DNA of 47,749 bases from NCBI GenBank assembly GCA_902800305.1, contig CADCDP010000019.1, forward strand, positions 1 through 47,749. Reading direction: 5' to 3'. This DNA is from an uncultured Bacteroidales bacterium. Lineage in GTDB: Bacteria > Bacteroidota > Bacteroidia > Bacteroidales > Bacteroidaceae. The notes beneath the pieces were generated by a model. That model made no database searches and was not told where the DNA came from. It worked only from the letters and a program-made list of their open reading frames with translations. Of this stretch, positions 8,511 through 16,984 are shown one piece after another. Each line of letters opens with the position of its first letter. The first letter of the stretch is position 1. The translations under genes and the position numbers were made by a program.

Positions 8511-8590
8511 CAAGTGCTACACGCGCGATGTAGCATTTACTACACGCGGCATGTAGCGATTGCTACACACGGCGTGTAGCAATCGCTACA
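8506..8590. repeat. four 16-bp palindromes at an exact 23-bp period
   Basis: Units at 8506-8521, 8529-8544, 8552-8567 and 8575-8590 follow TGTAGCNNNNGCTACA (unit 2 ends ACTACA) with 7-base spacers. A fifth partial unit (TGTAGCGA) lies at 8607. The first unit contains the stop codon of the AraC-type gene. The architecture matches the 24-bp-period arrays at 21.9 and 33.9 kb although the sequence differs. The rest of the gap to 8703 is A/C-rich and shows no gene. Confidence 0.85.
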
Positions 8591-8703
8591 CAAAGCAGTC
8601 AATTCGTGTAGCGACCCACTATGTTTTTGAATCACAGACGGGGACAGCATCGACCGAACAACTATTAAAACCAAACAACTAAAAAACTAAACAACTAAAC
8701 ATA

Positions 8704-10734
8704 ATGAAGACAACTGTAAAAACCATGATGATTTCAGCACTTTTGGCGGCTGGCACGTTGCATGCCAACGCCCAAGCGAAAAGCTCCGCAACCGTTTCGT
8801 CGGACAAATCGGTAGGAACATTTGAGTACAGCAACGAGCGTTTTGCCGACCTCCAGATGTTGCGTTACAAGGTAGAGGGATTCGAACAACTCAGCTTGAA
8901 GCAGAAGACGTTCATCTACTACCTGCAAGAGGCAGCCCTGTATGGTCGCGACATCCTTTTCGACCAGAACGGAAAATACAACCTGCGCATCCGCAAGATG
9001 TTGGAAGAGGTCTATACGAATTACAAGGGCGACCGCAACGACGAAAACTTCAAGGCTTTCGAAGTGTATCTGAAACGGGTGTGGTTCTCTAACGGCATTC
9101 ACCACCACTACGGATGCGAGAAGTTTGTGCCAGAATTCTCGAAGGAATGGCTCCAAAAACAGGCGAATTTGCCCGATGGAATCGAAGAAGTCATCTTTAA
9201 TCCCGACGTGATGCAGAAGCGTGTGAACTTGGCTGAAGGACAAGACCTCGTGAAGACAAGTGCCAGCAACTATTACGAGGGCGTGACACAAGCAGAGGCT
9301 GAAGCTTTCTATGCCAAGCAGAAGGCAGAGGGAGATTCGCTTCACCCTGTGATGTATGGCATGAACTCACGACTCGTCAAGACAAAAAATGGCGATTTCA
9401 TCGAAAAGAAATGGACGACAAACGGACTATATGGTGCTGCCATCCAAAAGATTGTGGAGAACTTGAAGCTGGCACGCCCTTACGCAGAGGATGCACAGCA
9501 GCAGAAGGTCATTGATTTACTCATTTCTTATTACGAAACGGGCAACTTGAAGACTTTCGACCAATACAGCATCGCATGGGTGGAGAACACGGAGCCGTTG
9601 GTAGATTTTGTAAACGGCTTCATCGAGTGTTACGGCGACCCATTAGGCTTGAAGTGTTCGTGGGAGAGCATCGTCAATTTCAAGGACCTTGAAGCAACGA
9701 AACGTACGGAAACGCTGAGCAAGAATGCACAGTGGTTTGAAGACCATTCGCCTGTGGCACCAGAGTTCAAGAAGGAGAAGGTGAAAGGCATCACAGCGAA
9801 GGTCATCAAGGCTGCCATCCTCGCTGGCGACCTCTACCCCTCGACTGCCATCGGCATCAATCTGCCCAACAGCGACTGGGTTCGTGCGGAACATGGTTCG
9901 AAGTCGGTAACCATCAGCAATCTGACCGATGCCTACAATCAGGCAGCCAAGGGTAACGGTATGTTGCAAGAGTTCGCCTACGGACAAGAAGAGGTTGATT
10001 TCATCGAGAAATACGGCGATTTGACCGATGACCTGCACACCGACCTGCACGAATGTCTGGGACATGGTAGTGGGAAGCTCTTGGAAGGTGTGGACGGTGA
10101 CTCGTTGAAGGCTTACGGCAGTACGATTGAGGAAGCACGTGCCGACCTCTTTGCCCTCTACTATCTGGCCGACCCTAAACTGGTGGAGCTGGGGTTGGTG
10201 CCGAATGCTGATGCCTACAAAGCGAGCTACATCGCTCAGATGCAGAACGGTTTGCTCACACAGTTGGTGCGTATCAACTTAGGCAATAACATTGAGGAAG
10301 CACACATGCGCAACCGTGCGCTCATCGCTCGTTGGGCACTGGAGCACGGCAAGAAGGATAACGTGATGGAATTGGTGAAACGTAACGGCAAGACTTACGT
10401 GAAAATCAACGACTACCAGAAATTGAGAGGACTGTTTGGAGAACTTCTGGCCGAGATTCAGCGTGTGAAGTCAACAGGGGATTTCAAGGGTGCCCAAGCA
10501 CTCGTGGAGACTTACGGTGTGAAGATTGACCCCGAACTGCACAAGGAGATTCTCGACCGCTATGCTCGTCTCAACATCGCTCCCTACAAGGGCTTCATCA
10601 ACCCCGTCTATACTGCTGTCCGCGATGCACAGGGCAACATCACCAACGTGACCATCTCGTACACCGAGGGCTATGCCGAACAGATGCTCCGATACAGTAA
10701 GAACTACGCAACCCTCCCTCTTGTCAATGAATAA
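8704..10734 (+). CDS. dipeptidyl peptidase III (family M49)
   Basis: Exported zinc metallopeptidase of 676 residues that removes dipeptides from peptide N-termini. A signal peptide (MKTTVKTMMISALLAAGTLHANAQ) precedes the M49 domain. The zinc motif HECLGH is at residues 449-454 and the second motif EEARAD starts at 476, giving the third zinc ligand. The length matches Bacteroides DPP III (about 675). Export suggests action in the periplasm on imported peptides, which fits the SusCD/C10 protease locus next to it, although it is on the other strand and separately transcribed. Its stop codon overlaps the next gene by 8 bases. The sequence before the ATG is A-rich, with no clear Shine-Dalgarno, as is common in this phylum. 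Confidence 0.94.
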   Translation: MKTTVKTMMISALLAAGTLHANAQAKSSATVSSDKSVGTFEYSNERFADLQMLRYKVEGFEQLSLKQKTFIYYLQEAALYGRDILFDQNGKYNLRIRKMLEEVYTNYKGDRNDENFKAFEVYLKRVWFSNGIHHHYGCEKFVPEFSKEWLQKQANLPDGIEEVIFNPDVMQKRVNLAEGQDLVKTSASNYYEGVTQAEAEAFYAKQKAEGDSLHPVMYGMNSRLVKTKNGDFIEKKWTTNGLYGAAIQKIVENLKLARPYAEDAQQQKVIDLLISYYETGNLKTFDQYSIAWVENTEPLVDFVNGFIECYGDPLGLKCSWESIVNFKDLEATKRTETLSKNAQWFEDHSPVAPEFKKEKVKGITAKVIKAAILAGDLYPSTAIGINLPNSDWVRAEHGSKSVTISNLTDAYNQAAKGNGMLQEFAYGQEEVDFIEKYGDLTDDLHTDLHECLGHGSGKLLEGVDGDSLKAYGSTIEEARADLFALYYLADPKLVELGLVPNADAYKASYIAQMQNGLLTQLVRINLGNNIEEAHMRNRALIARWALEHGKKDNVMELVKRNGKTYVKINDYQKLRGLFGELLAEIQRVKSTGDFKGAQALVETYGVKIDPELHKEILDRYARLNIAPYKGFINPVYTAVRDAQGNITNVTISYTEGYAEQMLRYSKNYATLPLVNE

Positions 10735-11320
10735 TTTGATAGCAGACATCAAAAAAGAGTTACACGCCAATATGAACGGAGTGGCTTCGGCTCACGCGAG
10801 ACAGACGGAAGACTATCGCGTGAACTGGGGCGTGGAACTGCCAAGACTGGCGAAGATTGCCGATGAAATCGATGAAAATGCGAGGGAAGAAGGTGTTTCG
10901 CTAAGGGCTTTGGCACAAATTCTTTGGAATGAAAGTGTGAGAGAATGTAAGATTCTCGCTTGTATGCTCATGCCCACGGAAGAATTCAGCGAAGACCTGT
11001 GCGACCTCTGGGTGGAAAGCATCCGCACAGAAGAAATCGCCACGATGTTCTGCCTCTACTTAGTGAAGCGACTCCCCTACGCCAGCACGAAAGCCTACGA
11101 ATGGATGGCAAGCGAAAGCCCAATGCTGCAAGCCTGTGGATTTCTGGCTCTCTGCCACATCATCCGAAAGTACGAACTGAACGAGGATGCCGAAGCGGAA
11201 TTCCTGGATCAAGCAGGAGCGTCGCTTGATAACCGATATGCTATTAAGGCCCTACAGATTTATGCCTCGCTGAACGAAGAAAACGCTCGGAAAGTCAAAA
11301 AAGTGGTCGATTTCTTGTAG
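10727..11320 (+). CDS. DNA alkylation repair (AlkD-like) HEAT-repeat protein
   Basis: Protein of 197 residues made of helical repeats of the AlkD/ALK family: RVNWGVELPRLAKIADEI near the N-terminus, then LAQILWNESVRECKILACML, EDLCDLWVESIRTEEIATMF and MLQACGFLALCHIIRKYEL. AlkD is a DNA glycosylase that removes bulky alkylated bases; many Bacteroidetes members are uncharacterised. The ATG at 10727 lies inside the last codons of the DPP III gene in another frame, so translation is probably coupled. A longer in-frame start at 10673 would reach deep into the upstream gene and is unlikely. Confidence 0.8.
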   Translation: MNNLIADIKKELHANMNGVASAHARQTEDYRVNWGVELPRLAKIADEIDENAREEGVSLRALAQILWNESVRECKILACMLMPTEEFSEDLCDLWVESIRTEEIATMFCLYLVKRLPYASTKAYEWMASESPMLQACGFLALCHIIRKYELNEDAEAEFLDQAGASLDNRYAIKALQIYASLNEENARKVKKVVDFL

Positions 11321-11337
11321 CAGCGAGAGAAAAGCTG

Positions 11338-11345
11338 TAAATTTG
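11338..11345 (+). promoter_or_regulatory. -7 box of the Fur-family gene
   Basis: TAAATTTG fits TAnnTTTG; CTTG at 11314-11317 sits 20 bases upstream. The start codon is 22 bases downstream, so the gene can be expressed apart from its upstream neighbour. Confidence 0.55.
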
Positions 11346-11366
11346 TAGCCGTATTGTGCACACCTT

Positions 11367-11936
11367 ATGAAGAAAGCAACGAAAGACAACCCTCAGGAGG
11401 CAGAAACGCCTCACGACATTCTCACGCGCTACATGATGGAACAGCAAATGAGAAAGACACCTGAGCGATATGCTATTCTGGATGTGGTGATGCAGATGAA
11501 GGGTCACCACAGTGCTGACCAAATTTTGGAGATGATGCCCGACCATTTTCATGTGAGCCGCGGCACGATGTACAGTACATTGGCATTGTTGGTGGAGTGC
11601 GGGTTGCTGTATAACCACCAGATGGATGGTGCCACGCTGTACGAGTGTGCGTATGGGGTACCAAGCCACCACCACTATATCTGCACGGGATGCAACAAAA
11701 TCTGGGATTTGCAGGACTCGGCCATAGAGCAGGTGGCCTCGAAGGTGAAAACCCCGAGGTTTAAGAAACTGCGATGCAGCACCTACATCTACGGCATCTG
11801 CAATCTCTGCCAAGCCAAATTGGCACGACTGAAAAAGAAGATGGAACGGGAGAAAGAGGCCAACATGACGAGGGAGGAAAAGCGGTTTGCCAGAATCAAC
11901 GAAGAGCTGGCCAAGGCAGCGGAATGGTTTAAGTAG
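11367..11936 (+). CDS. Fur-family metal- or peroxide-responsive repressor
   Basis: Protein of 189 residues. The winged-helix N-terminal domain (about 25-105) contains ERYAILDVVMQMKGHHSADQI and VSRGTMYSTLALLVECGLL, the recognition helix of Fur proteins. The dimerisation domain has HHHYICTGC and the later ICNLC, the two CxxC pairs that bind structural zinc. A long basic, coiled C-terminal tail (about 150-189) is unusual for Fur but seen in this lineage. It lies directly upstream of purA, separated by a CTAG repeat array. Whether it senses iron, zinc or peroxide cannot be told from the sequence. Confidence 0.92.
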   Translation: MKKATKDNPQEAETPHDILTRYMMEQQMRKTPERYAILDVVMQMKGHHSADQILEMMPDHFHVSRGTMYSTLALLVECGLLYNHQMDGATLYECAYGVPSHHHYICTGCNKIWDLQDSAIEQVASKVKTPRFKKLRCSTYIYGICNLCQAKLARLKKKMEREKEANMTREEKRFARINEELAKAAEWFK

Positions 11937-11938
11937 GG

Positions 11939-12005
11939 CTAGAAGGGCTAGATAAACTAGAAGAGCTAGATAATCTAGAAAATCTAGAAAGACTAGATAA
12001 GCTAA
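11939..12005. repeat. CTAG array with an exact 9-bp period
   Basis: CTAG begins at 11939, 11948, 11957, 11966, 11975, 11984 and 11993, with a decayed copy (CTAA) at 12002; the unit is roughly CTAGANNNN. It fills the gap between the Fur-family gene and purA. The period equals three codons but no start codon or coding signal is attached. Confidence 0.9.
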
Positions 12006-12031
12006 AAAAATAACCAAAATTCAATAAAACA

Positions 12032-13300
12032 ATGAAAGTAGATGTACTGTTAGGTCTTCAGTGGGGAGACGAAGGTAAAGGCAAGGTGGTGGACGTGCTG
12101 ACACCACGCTATGACGTTGTGGCTCGTTTCCAAGGAGGCCCTAACGCTGGACACACACTCGAATTTGAGGGACAGAAGTATGTCCTTCGCTCGATTCCAT
12201 CGGGCATTTTCCAAGGTGACAAGGTGAACATTATCGGAAACGGTGTCGTTCTCGCTCCCGACCTCTTCATGGACGAGGCGAAGGACTTGGAGAAGAGCGG
12301 TCACAACCTGAAGAACCGTCTCCACATCTCGAAGAAGGCACACCTCATCATGCCAACACACCGTCTGCTCGATGCTGCCTACGAAGCTGCCAAGGGTAAG
12401 AACAAGGTGGGCACGACTGGCAAAGGCATTGGCCCCACTTACACCGACAAGACCAGCCGTAACGGTCTGCGTGTGGGCGACATCCTCGATGGATTCGCCG
12501 AAAAGTACGCCGCACACAAGGCACGTCACGAGGAAATTCTCAAGAGCCTCAACTACACCGACTACGACATCACAGAGGTGGAGAAGAAGTGGATGGAGGG
12601 CATTGAGTACATTAAGCAATTCCACTTGGTGGACTCTGAGCACGAAATCAACAACTTGCTGAAGCAGGGCAAGTCCGTTCTCTGCGAAGGTGCTCAGGGC
12701 ACGATGCTCGACATCGATTTCGGTTCCTATCCTTTCGTCACTTCGTCCAACACTATCTGCGCTGGTGCCTGTATCGGTTTGGGTATCGGCCCTAACAAGA
12801 TTGGCGATGTATTCGGCATCATCAAGGCTTACTGCACCCGTGTAGGTGCTGGGCCTTTCCCGACGGAGTTGTTCGATGAAACGGGGCAGAAGATGCGCGA
12901 CATCGGTCATGAGTATGGTGCTGTGACGGGTCGTGAACGCCGTTGTGGTTGGATAGACCTCGTAGCCCTCCGCTATGCCATCATGGTGAGCGGCGTGACG
13001 AAGCTCATCATGATGAAGAGTGACGTGCTCGACGATTTTGAAACCATCAAGGCTTGCACGGCTTACAAGCTGAAAGACGGCAGCATCACCCGTGACTTCC
13101 CCTACGACATCAGCGATGGCCTCGTGGAGCCTATCTACACCGAACTGCCAGGTTGGAAGACCGACCTCACGAAGTTTACCAGCGAGGCCCAGTTCCCGAA
13201 GGCTTTCTCCGACTATATCGCATTCTTGGAGAAGGAGTTAGAGACCCCCATCACCATCGTCAGCGTGGGTCCCGACCGCGAACAAACGATTGAAAGATAA
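12032..13300 (+). CDS. purA: adenylosuccinate synthetase
   Basis: Cytoplasmic enzyme of 422 residues joining IMP and aspartate with GTP to form adenylosuccinate, the first step from IMP to AMP. The N-terminal GTP-binding signature LGLQWGDEGKGKVVD is intact, followed by GGPNAGHTLEF, the catalytic region GTTGKGIGPTYTDK, the GAQGTMLDIDFGSYPFVTSSN block and GRERRCGWIDLVALRYA. Full length and undisturbed. It follows the fur gene, an arrangement common in Bacteroidetes. Confidence 0.98.
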   Translation: MKVDVLLGLQWGDEGKGKVVDVLTPRYDVVARFQGGPNAGHTLEFEGQKYVLRSIPSGIFQGDKVNIIGNGVVLAPDLFMDEAKDLEKSGHNLKNRLHISKKAHLIMPTHRLLDAAYEAAKGKNKVGTTGKGIGPTYTDKTSRNGLRVGDILDGFAEKYAAHKARHEEILKSLNYTDYDITEVEKKWMEGIEYIKQFHLVDSEHEINNLLKQGKSVLCEGAQGTMLDIDFGSYPFVTSSNTICAGACIGLGIGPNKIGDVFGIIKAYCTRVGAGPFPTELFDETGQKMRDIGHEYGAVTGRERRCGWIDLVALRYAIMVSGVTKLIMMKSDVLDDFETIKACTAYKLKDGSITRDFPYDISDGLVEPIYTELPGWKTDLTKFTSEAQFPKAFSDYIAFLEKELETPITIVSVGPDREQTIER

Positions 13301-13317
13301 ACACTCGTCTTCGCCTA

Positions 13318-14487
13318 ATGAGACGAATCGCTTTTCTATCCATATTTATCATCATACTGGCGACCTGCTGCACGAGCAGGAGGAGCCAGTATGATGCTGT
13401 TTTGGCCGAAATAGACAGCTTGACCGAGGTGGACGCAGATAGTGCAAGGCAAATACTGGTGGGATTGGACAAGGAGATGGAAAGCGCACCCGAGGGTACA
13501 AAAGTCTATTACCACCTGCTACAAGTGAAGGCAGCCGACAAGGCGAGAGTGAAGCACACGTCTGATTCGCTTATCTGCTGTGTGGCTGCGTATTTCGAGC
13601 AACACACCCAAAGCGGCCACCTACCAGAAGCCTATTACTACGTGGGGCGTGCCAACTCCGACCTACAGAACGGAGAGAAAGCACTACTCTACTTTCAAAA
13701 AGCCCTGCTGGAAGACAGTGTCCATGTGACCACCCGTCTGAAAAGCCGCATCTACGCACAATTGGGCTACATCTACCTGCGCAACGGTTTATTTGAGGAT
13801 GCTATAGGAATGCAGCAACTCGCCCACTTCTACTGTGAACAGATTGGCGACACGTTAGGTATGAGGTACAGCAACGAAGACATCCAAACCATCACGAAGC
13901 TCTCTCACCAAGTGACCGTCAGCGAGATTCCTAAGGCGGAACTGGCGATGAAAGTACAAAAACTGAATGCGCAAGTGAAAAGCCACCTGCTGCAAGAGAA
14001 AAACAAACGTCTGCAAAAGGAGAAGAAGAAGGAGAGAACTGTCGTGTGGATAGCCATTGCCTCCAGTATGCTCATCGCAGCGACCTTTGTTTGGCGCAGA
14101 AAGAAGACTGCCACCTCCATCTCCACCAACGAAACCCAAGCACCTCGCACCAAACGGCAGTTCTACGACAAGGAAATCGACGAGCTGTTGACGACACATA
14201 TTACTCACAATAAGGTGCTGAAGGATGCCGATTGGAAGAAGATAGAGGAACGACTGTCGGCGGCGTTCCCATCGTTCAAGGAACGGCTCTTCTCCCTCTA
14301 CCAGCTTTCCGACACCGAATATCGTATTTGTATGCTCATCAAGATGGAGGTAGCTCCCTCCAACATCGCTAAGTTGATGGCTCTCGGCAATAGTGCGGTG
14401 TCTCAGAACCGCCTCCGAATGCAACAAAAAGTGTTTGACGGGCAAGGAACCGCTAAAGACTGGGATAAATTCATCCTTTCCTTGTAA
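13318..14487 (+). CDS. TPR lipoprotein-type regulator with membrane helix and HTH domain, shortened
   Basis: Protein of 389 residues. It has an N-terminal lipoprotein-like signal (LATCCTS), TPR-like helices (about 60-185, with AYYYVGRANSDLQNGEKALLYFQKAL), a coiled stretch (about 200-240), a transmembrane helix (about 243-260, WIAIASSMLIAATFVW) and a cytosolic LuxR-like HTH domain near the end (YRICMLIKMEVAPSNIAKLMALGNSAVSQNRLRMQQKVF). This is a known Bacteroidetes regulator layout with outside TPRs and inside DNA-binding domain. Relatives I remember are about 550-600 residues; here the TPR region seems cut short just after GDTLGMRYS. It starts 18 bases after purA and may control the secreted-protein genes downstream. 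Confidence 0.8.
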   Translation: MRRIAFLSIFIIILATCCTSRRSQYDAVLAEIDSLTEVDADSARQILVGLDKEMESAPEGTKVYYHLLQVKAADKARVKHTSDSLICCVAAYFEQHTQSGHLPEAYYYVGRANSDLQNGEKALLYFQKALLEDSVHVTTRLKSRIYAQLGYIYLRNGLFEDAIGMQQLAHFYCEQIGDTLGMRYSNEDIQTITKLSHQVTVSEIPKAELAMKVQKLNAQVKSHLLQEKNKRLQKEKKKERTVVWIAIASSMLIAATFVWRRKKTATSISTNETQAPRTKRQFYDKEIDELLTTHITHNKVLKDADWKKIEERLSAAFPSFKERLFSLYQLSDTEYRICMLIKMEVAPSNIAKLMALGNSAVSQNRLRMQQKVFDGQGTAKDWDKFILSL

Positions 14488-14519
14488 GTCTTCCTGAATC
14501 AGTCTCTTGCAAGGTTTCT

Positions 14520-14576
14520 GTGAATTTTTTGTGAACTATTTTCAAGCACTAAACACAAATGTGAATTATTTGTGAA
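14520..14576 (+). promoter_or_regulatory. candidate operator: direct repeat of GTGAA-(N6)-GTGAA type
   Basis: GTGAATTTTTTGTGAA (14520-14535) and GTGAATTATTTGTGAA (14561-14576) match at 15 of 16 positions and start 41 bases apart, close to four helical turns. They lie just upstream of the promoter box at 14609-14616. An activator site is plausible, and the TPR-HTH protein encoded immediately upstream is a candidate binder. Confidence 0.5.
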
Positions 14577-14608
14577 ACGTTTTTCTTGGTGCTTTTCCGT
14601 AAAGTCCT

Positions 14609-14616
14609 TACCTTTG
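14609..14616 (+). promoter_or_regulatory. -7 box of the DUF4419 operon
   Basis: TACCTTTG, an exact match; CTTG (14585-14588) lies 20 bases upstream as the -33 element. The ATG of the DUF4419 gene is 35 bases downstream. Confidence 0.65.
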
Positions 14617-14650
14617 CAACAACAAAATTATTCACAAAGCTATCTACATC

Positions 14651-16069
14651 ATGAAAAGGCTAACAACACTCATTCTCATCTTGCTGAACACGATGGTCGG
14701 TTGGACACAGAACAGTAAAATTGTGGCTCAATCGAAGGGAAGCATCACCTTCGTGGTGGACGAGAACCTTCCCGAAACAGGAAGAAAAACCAACCTCAAC
14801 AAAGGGAACAAACTCGCCCAATTCATGCTGAGCGAGGACGAAAGCATCCCCAAAGACTCGCAACATATTATTTATAGTAGTTTTGCCGACGACGAGTTCA
14901 TGTTGATGGGGAAGGATGCCTTTTTCCGCTGCGTAGTGAAAGCCTACGCCGAGCACCGTCCCCTCGTGCTGTCGCCCGACATGGTGTGGATGCTCATCAC
15001 CCAAGGCTTTGCCCGATACGTGAACGCACATCCAGAAGATTTGCGCGACCAACTGGTAAGCCACACTGGAAAAATCGACTTGGTGGTGCAGTCGGACAAG
15101 GATTTGCTGTCGGAAGATGCCGATTGGGAACAACTGATGGACGGTTTCACCGCACAAATCGGCCAACATACCAAAGGCGACATCGCCAAGACCATCACGG
15201 CCAACTTCTCCACCACTGAAGCCACCGAACGCATCGCCTCGGAAATCACGCTGATGGAGACAGTAAAGTCCTACTTCGAGTATATCGTGATGCGTATAGC
15301 TTGCGGCATCCCGACGGTGACGCTGACTGGAACACCCAAAGACTGGCAAAAGGTACTGGACAAGACCCAACGGCTGAAACAGTATGGTTTAGGCGAATGG
15401 ACGGATAGCCTCACGCCCATCCTGACCGAATTTGTCGAGGCGGCGAAAGGACATCCCAATCAACGATTCTGGCAGAGCATCGTCAAGCAAACAAGACCGG
15501 ACAAACTGGAAGGTGGGGCTTGCAGCAACAAGAAACCAACAAAACTTGACGGTTGGCTACTCAAACTCTTCCCCGACGAGAACGGACAGACGCTCGACCA
15601 AATAGCACACACCAAGAGTATGCCATCGGAAAGGGTTCGAGTGAACTTCAAGTACCAAACCGTCAGCCCTGTCAACGGAGCCATCATCCAAGAAACGCCC
15701 ATGGAACTCATGGCTGGCTTTGTAGGTGCAGAGGTCGATACCCTCACCCATGCCATCACCCCAAAGATGGGCTGGCTGGTGCGCATGACCGAGAGCAGCG
15801 ACGACATTCTGACACAATGGAAGAAAATGGATCAAGAGGGCAGCATCATGGGCATCCACATCCGCGTAAAAGAGGTGCCCGAGATGCTTGCCCAGCTGAA
15901 GCACATTAGGCAACTGCACCTCGTCTTCACCGACAAAATCGTGCTGCCTGACTGGATGGACAACCTCACCATCGACCAGCTCATCATCGCCGACGAGAGA
16001 AAGCTCACCGAGAGCGAGAAAGACAGCATCCGCCAACGCTTTCCGCAAGTACAGTTTCTCTGGTGGTAA
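14651..16069 (+). CDS. secreted DUF4419 protein
   Basis: Protein of 472 residues with a signal peptide (about 1-19, ending GWTQ). The body fits DUF4419: RPLVLSPDMVWMLITQGFARYVN, a long helical middle, a GIPTVTLTGTPKDWQKVLDK block, then FWQSIVKQ and GWLLKLFPD. The C-terminal part (about 370-472) carries a separate stretch ending in FPQVQFLWW. The biochemical function of DUF4419 is unknown; eukaryotic and bacterial members exist. It is first in a tight three-gene group, all three members with signal peptides. Confidence 0.85.
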   Translation: MKRLTTLILILLNTMVGWTQNSKIVAQSKGSITFVVDENLPETGRKTNLNKGNKLAQFMLSEDESIPKDSQHIIYSSFADDEFMLMGKDAFFRCVVKAYAEHRPLVLSPDMVWMLITQGFARYVNAHPEDLRDQLVSHTGKIDLVVQSDKDLLSEDADWEQLMDGFTAQIGQHTKGDIAKTITANFSTTEATERIASEITLMETVKSYFEYIVMRIACGIPTVTLTGTPKDWQKVLDKTQRLKQYGLGEWTDSLTPILTEFVEAAKGHPNQRFWQSIVKQTRPDKLEGGACSNKKPTKLDGWLLKLFPDENGQTLDQIAHTKSMPSERVRVNFKYQTVSPVNGAIIQETPMELMAGFVGAEVDTLTHAITPKMGWLVRMTESSDDILTQWKKMDQEGSIMGIHIRVKEVPEMLAQLKHIRQLHLVFTDKIVLPDWMDNLTIDQLIIADERKLTESEKDSIRQRFPQVQFLWW

Positions 16070-16102
16070 TACGAATTTCTTAACTCCTAAAATACTCACA
16101 CA

Positions 16103-16972
16103 ATGAAAACTACCTTTATCCACCTGATGGCCACAGCAGCCATCGCCTTCGTGCCGACATTCGGCATGGCTCAGCAACAACCCACCGAGAACCCTCGTGG
16201 CGTGTACAAACTCACAGAGATGATCGACAAAACTGGCACACGCATCTCGGCACCGTTCGACCAATATAAAATATGTACGGACAGCGTCACGCTGATGCTC
16301 GCCATGCAGGGCAGCCGCTTCTCGCTGGGCAAGAACGACTCAAAAGTGTTCAACTACACAGGCGAAGAACCCGATGCCAACGACACCACCGCCACCCGCA
16401 TCTTCGACAGCAATGCCGAGCACTTTACACAAAAGTGGTGGAGCACCTACCCGTTCCACCTCTACTTCCCCAACAACGACTGGTGTACCGAGTTTTACGA
16501 GTCGGGAAAATATTCCGAGAACGCAAAAACGATTCTCGATGCCCTCATGTCGCCCAACGCTACCGACCGAAAGTGTCCCTTCATCGGCACATGGCGGATG
16601 GTGGGCATGATGGACGAACTACGCAACACCAAACAGCAACTGAAGAAGCTCCACGAAGACGATAGGTACAAAGCGAACATCGGATACATCATCTTCACGC
16701 CCAACTGCGCCATCATGTACAGCAACAGAAACAGGGGTGGCTCCGTCGAACTTGTCGGCTATAATGGCAAGAAAGAAGTCTTTATGGCACATTTCAACTC
16801 GCAGTCGGGCTTCACCGGAGGCCATCGGAACGCCATCACCTGGCTCGGCAAAGACTGCTTCGCAATGGAAGTTCAACTTGAAGGCTACCGCACCGACTAC
16901 GAAATATGGGAGCGCGTGACCGACTCCACACCACTCTTCAACCGCATTGCCAGCCAGTATGTGGTACACTAA
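16103..16972 (+). CDS. exported protein with two lipocalin-like halves
   Basis: Protein of 289 residues with a signal peptide ending FGMAQ. The first half (about 30-140) starts PRGVYKLTEMIDKTG and the second (about 155-285) starts PFIGTWRMVGMMDEL; both then show a beta-barrel-like strand pattern, and the second ends with the MEVQLEGYRTDYEIWERV strand typical of lipocalin-like DUF families in Bacteroidales (DUF4488 type). This suggests an internal duplication, perhaps for binding a small ligand. It follows the DUF4419 gene by 33 bases and precedes the next gene by 12. Confidence 0.65.
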   Translation: MKTTFIHLMATAAIAFVPTFGMAQQQPTENPRGVYKLTEMIDKTGTRISAPFDQYKICTDSVTLMLAMQGSRFSLGKNDSKVFNYTGEEPDANDTTATRIFDSNAEHFTQKWWSTYPFHLYFPNNDWCTEFYESGKYSENAKTILDALMSPNATDRKCPFIGTWRMVGMMDELRNTKQQLKKLHEDDRYKANIGYIIFTPNCAIMYSNRNRGGSVELVGYNGKKEVFMAHFNSQSGFTGGHRNAITWLGKDCFAMEVQLEGYRTDYEIWERVTDSTPLFNRIASQYVVH

Positions 16973-16984
16973 AAAAACTGCCCC

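Noticed and set aside
8506..8590. CRISPR array
   Set aside because: The repeated units are 16-bp palindromes with 7-base spacers; there are no unique spacers of 25-40 bases and no cas genes.
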